Source: Bacillus sp. AFS015802 (GTDB lineage Bacteria > Bacillota > Bacilli > Bacillales > Bacillaceae_B). Taken from it: DNA of 64,000 bases. The stretch covers positions 1-64,000 of the forward strand of contig NZ_NTUP01000002.1 of NCBI RefSeq assembly GCF_002561455.1, read 5' to 3'. Shown one piece after another: positions 1 to 8,814 of the stretch. The translations under genes were made by a program, and so were the position numbers. Positions within the stretch are counted from its first letter, which is position 1. Each line of letters opens with the position of its first letter. Below the pieces are notes generated by a model, which saw nothing but the letters and a program-made list of their open reading frames with translations, searched no databases and was not told the DNA's origin.

Positions 1-114
1 ATACGACTAGGTCAGTCTAAAAGGTCAGGTTTTTTTATTTATCAGACCGATTTTATAAGCGAAATATTGGATTGTCAGACCGATGTTTGCTAAAAATAGA
101 GAGGAAGAGTGGAC

Positions 115-294
115 TAAACGATCGTTTAATAGAACGGAGCCTGTTATATCAAGCTTCTCAGCTACTAATCAAACGTTTGTTTAACAAAAAATCCACAAAT
201 ACCCTATTACATACGAAAATCATCTAAACAACTGTTTAATAGGATGAAGCCTTTAAAATCAAGGTTTCTCGATACTAATCAAACGTTTGTTTAA
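115..294. repeat. Two-copy 70-bp direct repeat upstream of est
   Basis: Copies lie at 115-184 and 225-294. Each opens with a palindrome-like word (TAAACGATCGTTTAAT and TAAACAACTGTTTAAT) and closes with an identical 22-bp stretch that contains the palindrome CAAACGTTTG. The middle is diverged. Each copy therefore carries two dyad sites, which resembles a duplicated operator region, possibly for a TetR-type repressor; that is inference. A shorter direct repeat, TCAGACCGAT, occurs at 42-51 and 75-84. No coding region is visible in 1-319. Confidence 0.65.
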
Positions 295-319
295 ATTAAG
301 ATAAAAGGAGTTATGTACG

Positions 320-1066
320 ATGAAAACCGTATTACCAAAACCATTTACATTCGAAGCAGGTCCAAGAGCCGTATTGCTGCTTCACGGATTTACCGGAAAT
401 TCAGCTGATGTCCGGATGCTTGGACGCTACTTGGAGAAAAAGGGCTATTCGTCACACGCTCCCCACTATAAAGGACACGGTGTCCCTCCTGAAGAACTGG
501 TCCACACCGGCCCTGAAGATTGGTGGAAGGACGTCATGGACGGGTACGAACATTTAAAGAGCAAAGGGTACGAAGAAATTGCGGTTGCAGGTCTATCGCT
601 CGGAGGGGTATTTTCTCTTAAATTAGGTTACACTGCACCTGTAAAGGGTATTGTCCCTATGTGTGCGCCGATGTATATAAAAAGTGAAGACGTGATGTAT
701 AAAGGGGTAGTGGATTACGCCCGTGAATTTAAGAAATTTGAAGGAAAACAAGAAGAACAAATTGAAAAAGAAATAGAAGAGTTCAAGAAAACGCCGATGA
801 ACACATTGAAGGCCCTGCAGGAGTTGATTGCAGACGTGCGTGAAAATGTGGATATGATCTATTCACCGACGTTTGTGGTTCAGGCAAGGCATGACCATAT
901 GATCAACACGGATTCTGCGAATATCATCTATGATAACGTGGAATCGGATGAAAAAGACATCAAGTGGTACGAAGAGTCCGGTCATGTCATTACATTAGAT
1001 AAAGAAAAAGAACAGCTTCATGAAGACGTCTACCATTTCTTGGAGAAATTGGACTGGACGGTTTGA
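320..1066 (+). CDS. est: Carboxylesterase (Est30/YvaK type)
   Basis: 248-residue cytoplasmic alpha/beta hydrolase that cleaves short-chain carboxyl esters. An HGFTG oxyanion motif sits near residue 22. The nucleophile elbow GLSLGG places the catalytic Ser at residue 93. The acid is probably the Asp in ARHDHM (about 193) and the base the His in ESGHV (about 222), the same layout as Est30 of Geobacillus. The start is supported by AAAGGAG about 10 nt upstream. It precedes rnr by 27 bp, and the order est-rnr-smpB-ssrA matches B. subtilis. No signal peptide. The duplicated palindromes upstream suggest its own control. Confidence 0.92.
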   Translation: MKTVLPKPFTFEAGPRAVLLLHGFTGNSADVRMLGRYLEKKGYSSHAPHYKGHGVPPEELVHTGPEDWWKDVMDGYEHLKSKGYEEIAVAGLSLGGVFSLKLGYTAPVKGIVPMCAPMYIKSEDVMYKGVVDYAREFKKFEGKQEEQIEKEIEEFKKTPMNTLKALQELIADVRENVDMIYSPTFVVQARHDHMINTDSANIIYDNVESDEKDIKWYEESGHVITLDKEKEQLHEDVYHFLEKLDWTV

Positions 1067-1093
1067 TGAATTCGATGATCAGGAGGGATTGTC

Positions 1094-3436
1094 ATGGACG
1101 AAAACATTAAAGAGCATGTGGATAGGCTCCTTTCCTATATGAAGGAAGAAGCATACAAGCCATTGACGGTACAGGAGCTAGAAGAAGCATTTGGAATAGA
1201 AGGGTCCACGAACTTCAAGGACTTTGTCAAAGCACTTGTCGTAATGGAAGAGAAAGGGCTTGTCGTACGCACAAGAAGCAACCGCTACGGCCTGCCTGAA
1301 AAAATGAATCTGGTAAGAGGGAAAATATCCGCTCATGCAAAAGGTTTTGCGTTTGTGATACCGGAAGAGTCCGGGATGGACGATATCTTCATCCCTCCGA
1401 ACGAAACGAATAACGCCATGCATGGCGACATTGTATTGGTAAGGGTGTCTACTTCATCTTCAGGTTCACGAAGAGAAGGAACCGTTGTACGCATCGTCGA
1501 ACGCGGCGTCGATCAAATGGTAGGGACGTTCACGGAAAGCAAGCATTTCGGTTTTGTCATCCCCGATGATAAGAAGTTTGCCAGTGATATCTTCATTCCG
1601 AAATCTGCTCAAATGGGAGCGACCGAGGGACATAAGGTGGTCGTCAAACTGACCTCTTACCCTGAAGGACGCAAGAGTGCCGAGGGAGAAGTCGTTGAAA
1701 TCCTTGGGCATAAAAATGATCCAGGAGTCGATATCCTTTCGATCATCCATAAGCATGGGATTGACGTTGAGTTTCCCGAGGAGGTCATGGAACAGGCAAA
1801 TAAGGTGCCAAGTGAAATCGACGAATCGGAAATTCCGAACCGGAAAGACCTTCGCGATCATACCATCGTCACCATCGATGGTGCAGACGCCAAAGATCTC
1901 GATGATGCCGTCACGGTGACGAAGCTGGACAATGGGAACTACAAGCTTGGAGTACATATTGCAGACGTTACGTACTATGTCAAAGAGAGTTCCCCGATCG
2001 ATCAGGAAGCATTTGATAGAGGAACGTCGGTATATCTTGTAGACCGTGTCATCCCGATGATCCCTCACCGGTTATCCAACGGAATCTGCTCACTGAATCC
2101 AAAAGTGGACCGCTTGACTCTTTCCTGTGATATGGAAATTTCACCTGATGGCGATGTCGTGAAACACGAGATTTTCCAGAGCGTCATTAAAACGACGGAA
2201 CGAATGACCTATTCAGATGTGAACAAGATCCTGGTCGATAAAGACGAAGAGCTTCGCAAAAAGTACGAGCCCCTGGTTCCGATGTTCGAGGAGATGGAGG
2301 ATCTGGCACAGGTTCTTCGTACAAAACGGATGAAGCGTGGAGCCATTGACTTTGACTTTAAAGAAGCGAAAGTGCTTGTCGATGAAGAAGGTGCACCGAC
2401 GGAAGTCGTCCTGCGTGAACGTTCAGTCGCCGAAAAGCTGATTGAAGAATTCATGCTGGTAGCCAACGAGACGGTAGCGGAGCATTTCCACTGGATGGAA
2501 GTACCGTTCATTTATCGTATCCATGAAGATCCGAAAGAAGATAAGCTTCAGCGTTTCTTTGAGTTCATCACCAATTTCGGATTGATCGTAAAAGGGACAG
2601 CCAATTCGATCCATCCCCGCGCCCTTCAGGAAATTGTGGAAGACGTACAGGGTGAACCGGAAGAGATGGTTGTATCGACGATGATGCTTCGTTCCATGCA
2701 ACAGGCGAAATATGATCCTGAAAGCCTGGGACACTTTGGTCTTGCGACAGAGTTTTATACTCATTTCACATCACCGATCCGTCGTTACCCTGATTTGATC
2801 GTTCACCGTTTGATCAGAACCTATTTGATTGAAGGGAAACTCGATCAGGCAACCCGTGAAAAATGGGGTGCGCAAATGGGCCACATCGCTGAACACACAT
2901 CAAGCCGCGAACGCCGTGCAGTGGACGCTGAGCGTGAGACCGATGAGCTGAAGAAAGCAGAGTATATGGAAGACAAAGTGGGAGAAGAGTACGACGGCAT
3001 CATCAGCTCCGTTACGAATTTCGGACTGTTTGTCGAACTGCCTAATACCATTGAAGGTCTTGTTCACGTGAGTTACATGACGGATGATTACTACCGGTTT
3101 GACGAGCGTCATCTTGCCATGATCGGTGAAAGGACCGCTAACGTATTCCGGATCGGTGACGAAATCACCGTGCGTGTCGTGAGCGTCAATAAAGATGAGC
3201 GTGCCATCGATTTTGAAATTGTCGGGATGAAGGGGAGTCGCAAGGAACGCGAAGGCCGTACCCGCACATTCTCGTCGGATAAAGGGAAATCGAACCGTGA
3301 GAAATCGGATCGTTCTTCATCCCGTAAAAAGGACGGGGAATGGTCAACGAGACCTCCTAAAAATAATAAAAAGAAAAAGACGAATAAGAAACACTTTGAA
3401 AATGCACCTCGAAGCAAACGTAAAAAGAAGAAATAA
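1094..3436 (+). CDS. rnr: Ribonuclease R
   Basis: 780-residue 3'-5' exoribonuclease of the RNB family. It degrades structured RNA and assists tmRNA-dependent decay of nonstop mRNA. Order of domains: an N-terminal winged helix (about 1-65), two cold-shock/OB domains (about 70-220), the RNB catalytic core with the acidic motif DAKDLDDAV (about 265), an S1 domain (about 630-715), and a Lys/Arg-rich tail of about 65 residues. The basic tail is normal for RNase R. Start is ATG with AGGAGGG upstream. It sits between est and smpB as in B. subtilis. Confidence 0.97.
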   Translation: MDENIKEHVDRLLSYMKEEAYKPLTVQELEEAFGIEGSTNFKDFVKALVVMEEKGLVVRTRSNRYGLPEKMNLVRGKISAHAKGFAFVIPEESGMDDIFIPPNETNNAMHGDIVLVRVSTSSSGSRREGTVVRIVERGVDQMVGTFTESKHFGFVIPDDKKFASDIFIPKSAQMGATEGHKVVVKLTSYPEGRKSAEGEVVEILGHKNDPGVDILSIIHKHGIDVEFPEEVMEQANKVPSEIDESEIPNRKDLRDHTIVTIDGADAKDLDDAVTVTKLDNGNYKLGVHIADVTYYVKESSPIDQEAFDRGTSVYLVDRVIPMIPHRLSNGICSLNPKVDRLTLSCDMEISPDGDVVKHEIFQSVIKTTERMTYSDVNKILVDKDEELRKKYEPLVPMFEEMEDLAQVLRTKRMKRGAIDFDFKEAKVLVDEEGAPTEVVLRERSVAEKLIEEFMLVANETVAEHFHWMEVPFIYRIHEDPKEDKLQRFFEFITNFGLIVKGTANSIHPRALQEIVEDVQGEPEEMVVSTMMLRSMQQAKYDPESLGHFGLATEFYTHFTSPIRRYPDLIVHRLIRTYLIEGKLDQATREKWGAQMGHIAEHTSSRERRAVDAERETDELKKAEYMEDKVGEEYDGIISSVTNFGLFVELPNTIEGLVHVSYMTDDYYRFDERHLAMIGERTANVFRIGDEITVRVVSVNKDERAIDFEIVGMKGSRKEREGRTRTFSSDKGKSNREKSDRSSSRKKDGEWSTRPPKNNKKKKTNKKHFENAPRSKRKKKK

Positions 3437-3443
3437 AGGTTCA

Positions 3444-3476
3444 GGAGCAATGGGATATCCTTTGCTCCTTTATTTT
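3444..3476 (+). terminator. Terminator after rnr
   Basis: GGAGCAA pairs with TTGCTCC across a 10-nt loop and is followed by TTTATTTT. Moderate hairpin; some readthrough into smpB is possible. Confidence 0.55.
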
Positions 3477-3554
3477 CTACGTGTCATCATACAATTTTCA
3501 GCCGAAATATGAGATAATAATGAGTAACTCGAGAAAGAAAAAGAGGGGATTCAA

Positions 3555-4025
3555 ATGCCAAAGGGAGAAGGCAAGCTTATTGCCCAAAATAAAAAAGCGA
3601 GGCATGACTATGCCGTTGAAGAAACATATGAAGCGGGTCTTGTGCTGCAAGGGACAGAAATCAAAGCCATCCGTGGCGGCCGCGTGAACTTGAAGGATTC
3701 CTTTGCACGTGTTCAAAACGGTGAGATTTTTGTACACAATATGCACATCAGCCCGTATGAACAGGGAAATCGATTCAATCACGAACCGCTCAGAACACGT
3801 AAACTGCTTCTTCATAAAAAGCAAATCAATAAACTCATCGGTGATTCCAAAGAAGCAGGCTACTCAATCGTTCCTTTAAAGCTGTACATCAAAAACGGTG
3901 TGGCGAAGCTTCTGATCGGGCTGGCACGTGGTAAGAAGAAATATGATAAACGTGAAGACTTGAAGCGTAAAGAAGCGAACCGTTCCATCCAAAGAGAACT
4001 TGCTCAGCGCCAAAAAGGGATGTAA
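3555..4025 (+). CDS. smpB: SsrA-binding protein SmpB
   Basis: 156-residue OB-fold RNA-binding protein that binds the tRNA-like domain of tmRNA and delivers it to stalled ribosomes. It shows family motifs: the N-terminal [11 protein letters not shown] stretch, [16 protein letters not shown], and the basic C-terminal tail (KKKYDKRE through the final QRQKGM) that inserts in the mRNA channel. Length is typical. The preceding AGAGGGGA is a good ribosome-binding site. Located directly upstream of ssrA, the usual Bacillus arrangement. Confidence 0.97.
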   Translation: MPKGEGKLIAQNKKARHDYAVEETYEAGLVLQGTEIKAIRGGRVNLKDSFARVQNGEIFVHNMHISPYEQGNRFNHEPLRTRKLLLHKKQINKLIGDSKEAGYSIVPLKLYIKNGVAKLLIGLARGKKKYDKREDLKRKEANRSIQRELAQRQKGM

Positions 4026-4050
4026 TACTACAGATTTCCGGAATCTGGCA

Positions 4051-4079
4051 TTTGCAATTATCTCAGGATTTGTTATACT
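4051..4079 (+). promoter_or_regulatory. Probable ssrA promoter
   Basis: -35 TTTGCA (4051-4056), 17-bp spacer, and -10 TATACT (4074-4079) preceded by TGT, giving an extended -10. It lies about 95 bp before the mature tmRNA 5' end, so a leader would need to be trimmed. Confidence 0.6.
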
Positions 4080-4175
4080 AGTATATGTCGCGAGGTAATC
4101 AAGCGGCTGTAAGAACAATTGAATAAGTGACTTACACGCTGAACTTATTCTTTCCCGTTCTTCCCTTTCTATCAT

Positions 4176-4816
4176 GGGGACGTTACGGATTCGACAGGGA
4201 TAGTTCGAGCTTAGGTCGCGAGCCGTAGGGGTCGTCTACGTTAAAACGCCAAAGCCAATAATAACTGGCAAAACTAACAATAACCTAGCTTTAGCTGCGT
4301 AATAGCACTTTAGCTGTTCCTCCCTCCATCGCCTATGTGGTAGGGTAAGGGACTCACTCTTAGTAGGCTACGCCGGAGTCCACCGTCTGAGGACAAAGGA
4401 AGAGACTAATCAGACTAGCTGCACGGACGCCCGTCGATAGGCAGAAGCTGCAGCGAACTTGCGAATATATCGACTACGCTCGTAGACGCTTAAGTGGCGA
4501 TGTTTCTGGACGTGGGTTCGATTAGTTCATAGTCGCCTTATGTGGTAACACATAAGTGAAAATTTGGCTTTATCGGTGAAACCTAAGTCACACACAGTGT
4601 GATAGGGCAATGCCGAGCGGTATGTGGAGCAATCCAACAGCCGTGTATCGACTTATAGGCTGCCGAACTTCGGTAGTACTAGGATGCGGAATCCTATCTG
4701 ATAGCAGATAAATTCATATTTCGCATAATACGCCAAAGGACCTGATACTACAAGGTTCAAGATATAGTCAGTGCCATGTCGAAAGCATGGAAGTGCACGT
4801 CCCACCGTCTCCACCA
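4176..4816 (+). ncRNA. ssrA: tmRNA (SsrA), interrupted by an intron
   Basis: Transfer-messenger RNA for trans-translation. The 5' GGGGACG pairs with the 3' CGTCTCC before ACCA, forming the alanine-type acceptor stem, and the conserved GGATTCGACAGGGA follows. The tag reading frame encodes GKTNNNLALAA (4267-4299), followed by TAA and an immediate TAG. Exon 1 is 4176-4522 and exon 2 is 4800-4816, giving a mature length near 364 nt, normal for Bacillus. The T-arm GTGGG-TTCGAT is cut inside the loop by 277 nt of extra sequence and resumes at T-CCCAC. Without removal of the insert the tRNA-like domain could not fold. The CCACCA end is genomically encoded and doubles as the left arm of the terminator. 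Confidence 0.96.
4523..4799 (+). other. Group I intron in the tmRNA T-loop
   Basis: 277-nt insertion without an ORF. The 5' exon ends in U4522 and the intron ends in G4799, the group I rules. P1: exon CGAT 4519-4522 pairs with GTCG 4532-4535, with a U.G pair at the splice site. P2: CTTATGTG/CACATAAG (4537-4556). P3: TTTGGC 4563-4568 with GCCAAA 4732-4737. P4: TCGG 4573-4576 with CCGA 4613-4616. P5 includes TCACAC/GTGTGA (4588-4602). P6: CGGT with GCCG (4618-4643). P7: GACT 4650-4653 with AGTC 4766-4769, within the typical AAGATATAGTC word. P8: GGACCT/AGGTTC (4738-4758). P9: CCATG/CATGG (4774-4790). Extra hairpins between P7 and P3' (4663-4709) fit subgroup IA. Splicing would restore loop TTCGATT. 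No homing endonuclease is encoded. Confidence 0.9.
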
Positions 4817-4838
4817 AATACATATTTGGTGGTTTTTT
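4811..4838 (+). terminator. Terminator of ssrA
   Basis: CCACCAAATA pairs with TATTTGGTGG and is followed by six T. The left arm begins with the tmRNA CCACCA end, so terminator and mature 3' end overlap. Confidence 0.9.
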
Positions 4839-4882
4839 ATTTCGGTTTTATTGATGTTCCTTTCCAATACTTTTATCAAGTT

Positions 4883-4919
4883 TGCCATGTTCCTATATTA
4901 AAGGGAATATGGCTTTTTG
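4883..4919 (+). terminator. Second hairpin terminator downstream of ssrA
   Basis: GCCATGTTCC pairs with GGGAATATGGC (one mismatch) and is followed by TTTTTGTTG. Probably a backup terminator. Confidence 0.6.
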
Positions 4920-5030
4920 TTGTTTCAGATTGGTTTTATATATAAAAATATCCTAATTCCGTTTAAACATATTCTAACAGGATATAGTAAATGTGTATTC
5001 AATAACCAAATTGATTAGGAGGAATGTAAA

Positions 5031-5357
5031 ATGTCACACGAAAAATATCAGTCAGCCATCAAAGCACTACACGATTGTATGGAAGCCTGTAACCACTGTT
5101 TCGATTCCTGCTTAAAAGAAGAAGATATTAACATGATGAAAGGGTGCATCCGGTTAGATCGAGAATGTGCGGATATGTGTGCATACTTAGAACAATCCTT
5201 AGTGAGAGGGACTCCATTTGCGTCTGAGCTGGCTCAGGTGTGTGCGAAGATTTGTGAAGCATGCGGGGAAGAATGTAAGAAACACGATCATGATCATTGT
5301 CAAAAATGTGCGGATGCCTGCTTTAATTGTGCAGAAGAGTGTAAAAAGATCGCCTAA
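5031..5357 (+). CDS. Four-helix-bundle Cys-rich copper-binding protein (DUF326/YhjQ type)
   Basis: 108 residues with many Cys spaced along amphipathic helices (CMEACNHCFDSC near the start, CAKICEACGEEC and CQKCADACFNCAEEC near the end) plus an HDHDH stretch. This is the pattern of the DUF326/Csp family, which stores Cu(I) in the core of a four-helix bundle. No signal peptide, so it is cytosolic like Csp3. Start by TAGGAGG. It has its own terminator and lies about 250 bp before copY, which supports a copper role. No cop box is visible before it, so co-regulation with copYZA is unproven. Confidence 0.85.
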   Translation: MSHEKYQSAIKALHDCMEACNHCFDSCLKEEDINMMKGCIRLDRECADMCAYLEQSLVRGTPFASELAQVCAKICEACGEECKKHDHDHCQKCADACFNCAEECKKIA

Positions 5358-5406
5358 CCAAACTGGGTCAAGAAGAGCGTGTATCCCCAGTTGAATAAAG
5401 CCTATT

Positions 5407-5442
5407 GAGATGATCCTTCTTCTTGGGATCATCTCTTTTTTT
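5407..5442 (+). terminator. Terminator after the DUF326 gene
   Basis: GAGATGATCC pairs with GGGATCATCTC, followed by a T-run of seven. Confidence 0.9.
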
Positions 5443-5535
5443 GATCAACGTTGGCAGGGAAAAAGTTTATATCATACCGCCAGTGGTACAGAATAAAAAA
5501 CACAGCCCAACTTTTAAAAAAGGCAAATCAATCTG

Positions 5536-5590
5536 TTGACTAAAATCGATTACAGTTGTAAACTATAAATAGAAATCGATTACAGTTGTA
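5536..5590 (+). promoter_or_regulatory. copYZA promoter with two CopY operators (cop boxes)
   Basis: The CopY operator consensus TACANNTGTA occurs as TACAGTTGTA at 5551-5560 and again at 5581-5590, exactly 30 bp apart and within a repeated context. A promoter TTGACT (5536-5541), 17-bp spacer, TAAACT (5559-5564) overlaps the first box, so bound repressor would block RNA polymerase. The second box lies between the promoter and the start codon. Confidence 0.88.
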
Positions 5591-5611
5591 AACAAAAAAG
5601 GGGGGATCATC

Positions 5612-6073
5612 TTGCCCAAGGAAGAAAATCCGGAAATCACGGATTCTGAGTGGGAAGTGATGAGAGTCGTCTGGACGCTTAAGGAAGTGACCAGTAAGGA
5701 AATAAGCGCTGTCCTGCAGGAAAAGAAAGAGTGGAAGCCGGCAACGACGAAAACCTTTATTGGGCGTCTGGTCAAAAAAGGAATGCTGACAACCGAGAAA
5801 ATCGGCAACCGGTTCATATACAGGGCTGGAGTCAGTGAGGAAGAAAGCCTTAAGACACTGAAGTCGGGATTATTCACACATATATGCAGCCGGGCGGTAG
5901 GGAAGACGATTGCCGACCTGATTGATGAAGCAACGCTAAGCTATGATGATGTCGCCCTTCTTGAAAAAGTTTTACAAACGAAGAAAAAAGATGCTGTTGA
6001 TGAGATCGCATGTAATTGCGTACCAGGACAGTGTACGTGCAAAAAAGATCACGGCATGAACTGTCATCATTAA
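5612..6073 (+). CDS. copY: Copper-responsive repressor, CopY/BlaI family
   Basis: 153 residues, TTG start preceded by AAGGGGGGA. The N-terminal winged helix (ITDSEWEVMRVVW and the following recognition region, about 10-75) is of the penicillinase-repressor family. The C-terminus carries CNCVPGQCTC, the CxCx4CxC motif of Enterococcus hirae CopY that exchanges Zn for Cu(I) and so releases DNA. Two matching cop boxes lie upstream. It heads a copY-copZ-copA operon. Bacilli such as B. subtilis normally use CsoR for this operon, so the regulator class is noteworthy. Function assigned with high confidence from motif plus operator. Confidence 0.93.
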   Translation: MPKEENPEITDSEWEVMRVVWTLKEVTSKEISAVLQEKKEWKPATTKTFIGRLVKKGMLTTEKIGNRFIYRAGVSEEESLKTLKSGLFTHICSRAVGKTIADLIDEATLSYDDVALLEKVLQTKKKDAVDEIACNCVPGQCTCKKDHGMNCHH

Positions 6074-6097
6074 AAAATTAAAGGAGTGTTTTATTCA

Positions 6098-6313
6098 ATG
6101 GAAAAAACATTATTAAACGTAGCTGGAATGACATGTGGGAACTGTGTAAAAAAAGTAGAGACGGTTCTGAATGAACTGGACGGTGTGGAAAAAGCCAAGG
6201 TTGATCTTGAAAATGGAGCAGCAAAAGTGAAGTATGATGAATCAAAGCAATCGCCAGACAGTCTAAGTAAAGCAGTCTCTGAAGCGGGATACCAAACAGA
6301 ACCAATGAAATAA
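6098..6313 (+). CDS. copZ: Copper chaperone CopZ
   Basis: 71-residue HMA-domain metallochaperone that carries Cu(I) to CopA and to the repressor. GMTCGNC near residue 12 is the metal-binding MxCxxC motif, and the beta-alpha-beta-beta-alpha-beta length is typical. Start chosen at 6098 because AAGGAG lies 11 nt upstream; an in-frame GTG at 6086 overlaps that site and is unlikely. Lies 24 bp after copY and 17 bp before copA. Confidence 0.94.
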   Translation: MEKTLLNVAGMTCGNCVKKVETVLNELDGVEKAKVDLENGAAKVKYDESKQSPDSLSKAVSEAGYQTEPMK

Positions 6314-6330
6314 TAAAGGTGGTCGGCACA

Positions 6331-8787
6331 ATGACTGACAAAACATTAAACATCGAAGGGATGACATGTGCCTCTTGCTCACAGGCTGTTGAGAAAGCAA
6401 CGAAGAAACTGGCTGGTGTTCAACAAGCAAACGTAAATCTCGCAACGGAGAAATTGAATATAACATATGATGAACAAGAGCTCTCACTTGAAGAAATCAA
6501 GAAAGCGGTGGAGGATGCAGGTTACAAAGCTATCACTGAAATGGAGAAGAAGACGTTCAGTGTGACGGGCATGACCTGTGCATCCTGTGTGCAATCGGTG
6601 GAAAAGGCGACCAGGAAGCTTGATGGTGTCAAGGAATCAATTGTCAACATGGCAACTGAGAAAATGGTCATTGAGTACGATCCTGTAGTCGTGTCCGTCT
6701 CTGATATCAAAAGGGCTGTTTCGGATGCCGGTTATGAAGCACATGAAGATACAGACTCAGAAGATTCAGTGGACGAAGACAGAGACAAGAAAGAGCAACA
6801 TATCAAAACAATGTGGAAACGCTTCTGGGTTTCAGCCTTATTCACGGTGCCCTTACTTCTGGTTTCCATGGGACATATGTTCGGGATGCCGCTGCCTGAA
6901 GCCATCGATCCAATGATGAACCCGTCCGGATTTGCATTGATACAACTCGTTCTTACGATTCCTGTCATGGCGATGGGTAAACCATTTTTCACCACAGGGT
7001 TTAAGACGCTTTCCAAGCTCCACCCTAATATGGATTCACTGGTGGCATTGGGGACGGGCGCTGCTTTCTTCTACAGCTTGTTTGCAACCATCATGATTAT
7101 CACAGGCAGTGAAAGTTATGCACAGAATCTCTATTATGAATCGGCAGCTGTCATCCTGACGCTCATTACATTAGGGAAGTATTTTGAGGCACTATCGAAA
7201 GGGAAAACGTCTGAAGCGATCAAGAAGCTGATGGGACTTGCGCCTAAAACAGCCATAGTCGTAAGAGATGGTAAAGAAGCCGAGATCTCAGTCGAAGAAG
7301 TGGAAGTCGGAGACATCATCATCGTGAAACCTGGTGAGAAAATCCCGGTGGATGGAGTCGTAACCGAAGGGAAAACATCCGTCGATGAAGCGATGCTGAC
7401 GGGGGAAAGTATCCCTGTTGAAAAAACGCCGGGATCGAACATCATCGGAGCGAGCATCAATAAAAACGGTACTATCCGATACGAAGCCACGAAAGTCGGG
7501 AAGGATACGGCATTATCGCAAATCATCAAGCTCGTCGAAGATGCTCAAGGCTCAAAGGCACCGATTGCTAAAATGGCAGATATCATTTCAGGGTATTTTG
7601 TTCCCATTGTTATCGTTCTTGCCATCCTCTCCGGTCTTGCCTGGTATGTATCAGGGGAGTCAGGCCTCTTCGCCTTTACGATTGCCATTTCCATTCTTGT
7701 CATTGCGTGCCCTTGTGCCTTGGGACTCGCGACACCTACAGCGATCATGGTCGGCACAGGGAAAGGGGCTGAAAACGGCGTCCTGATTAAAAGCGGGGGC
7801 GCCCTTGAAACGACCCATAAAATAGACACCATCGTGTTTGATAAAACCGGCACCATCACAGAAGGAAAGCCTGTAGTGACGGATATCGTGACGTCTGAAG
7901 GCATGTCGGAAGAAGAACTCCTGACCCTTGCCGCTTCCGCTGAAAAGGGCTCTGAGCATCCCCTGGGCGAGGCGATTGTCAGGGAAGCGGAAGGGAGAGG
8001 ACTCACCCTCCGCAAGATCGACTTCTTTGATGCTATCACGGGACAGGGAATTGAAGTGACGGTCGAAGGAGACGATCTTCTGCTCGGAAACCGAAAGTTG
8101 ATGGATGTAAACGACGTTGAAGTCGGCGAACTGGCGGAAGTGTCCGACCGCTTGGCAGCCGAGGGGAAAACGCCGATGTTCATCGCGGTTGAAGAAGAAA
8201 TCGCCGGGATCATCGCCGTCGCCGATACGGTGAAAGAAACAAGTTTCAAAGCCATTGAAAAGCTTCACAAAATGGGGCTCCAAGTGGCCATGATCACCGG
8301 AGACAATAAGCGGACAGCGGAAGCAATCGCAAGAGAAGTAGGGATCGACCGCGTACTGAGTGAAGTACTGCCTGAAGACAAAGCAAATGAAGTCAAGAAG
8401 CTTCAGGAAGAAGGCAGGAAAGTGGCGATGGTCGGAGACGGAATCAATGATGCACCCGCCCTCGCGCAAGCGGATATCGGGATTGCCATCGGCTCCGGTA
8501 CAGATGTTGCCATGGAGTCTGCAGACATCGTCCTGATGAGAAGTGACCTCATGGACGTACCGACAGCCGTCGAACTGAGTAAAGCGACCATAAGGAACAT
8601 CAAGCAGAACCTTTTCTGGGCATTTGGCTATAACATCCTCGGCATACCAATTGCCATGGGAATCCTGTATCTGTTCGGCGGACCGTTACTAAATCCAATG
8701 ATCGCAGGTGCAGCCATGAGTTTCAGCTCCGTATCTGTGTTGCTGAACGCCCTCCGCCTGAAAGGCTTTAAACCATCAGGAATGTAG
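6331..8787 (+). CDS. copA: Copper-exporting P1B-type ATPase CopA
   Basis: 818 residues. Two N-terminal HMA domains each carry GMTCASC (about residues 10 and 79). Then come eight predicted membrane helices with the CPC ion-pathway motif (about 459), the actuator TGES motif, the phosphorylated Asp in DKTGT (about 503), the HP dipeptide of the nucleotide domain and GDGINDAPA. It pumps Cu(I) out of the cytosol using ATP. Start at ATG 6331 with AAAGGTGG upstream; an upstream in-frame GTG at 6319 is less likely. Directly follows copZ, under the cop boxes. Confidence 0.97.
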   Translation: MTDKTLNIEGMTCASCSQAVEKATKKLAGVQQANVNLATEKLNITYDEQELSLEEIKKAVEDAGYKAITEMEKKTFSVTGMTCASCVQSVEKATRKLDGVKESIVNMATEKMVIEYDPVVVSVSDIKRAVSDAGYEAHEDTDSEDSVDEDRDKKEQHIKTMWKRFWVSALFTVPLLLVSMGHMFGMPLPEAIDPMMNPSGFALIQLVLTIPVMAMGKPFFTTGFKTLSKLHPNMDSLVALGTGAAFFYSLFATIMIITGSESYAQNLYYESAAVILTLITLGKYFEALSKGKTSEAIKKLMGLAPKTAIVVRDGKEAEISVEEVEVGDIIIVKPGEKIPVDGVVTEGKTSVDEAMLTGESIPVEKTPGSNIIGASINKNGTIRYEATKVGKDTALSQIIKLVEDAQGSKAPIAKMADIISGYFVPIVIVLAILSGLAWYVSGESGLFAFTIAISILVIACPCALGLATPTAIMVGTGKGAENGVLIKSGGALETTHKIDTIVFDKTGTITEGKPVVTDIVTSEGMSEEELLTLAASAEKGSEHPLGEAIVREAEGRGLTLRKIDFFDAITGQGIEVTVEGDDLLLGNRKLMDVNDVEVGELAEVSDRLAAEGKTPMFIAVEEEIAGIIAVADTVKETSFKAIEKLHKMGLQVAMITGDNKRTAEAIAREVGIDRVLSEVLPEDKANEVKKLQEEGRKVAMVGDGINDAPALAQADIGIAIGSGTDVAMESADIVLMRSDLMDVPTAVELSKATIRNIKQNLFWAFGYNILGIPIAMGILYLFGGPLLNPMIAGAAMSFSSVSVLLNALRLKGFKPSGM

Positions 8788-8814
8788 TTCTTTATGGAAG
8801 GAGACGATGATACG

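Noticed and set aside
4030-4046. Hairpin CAGATTTCCGGAATCTG after smpB as a terminator
   Set aside because: No T-run follows, and the ssrA promoter lies immediately downstream; it may be only a weak structure.
7545-8469. Long minus-strand ORFs opposite copA
   Set aside because: Shadow frames of a clearly conserved P-type ATPase; no start signals and no recognisable domains.
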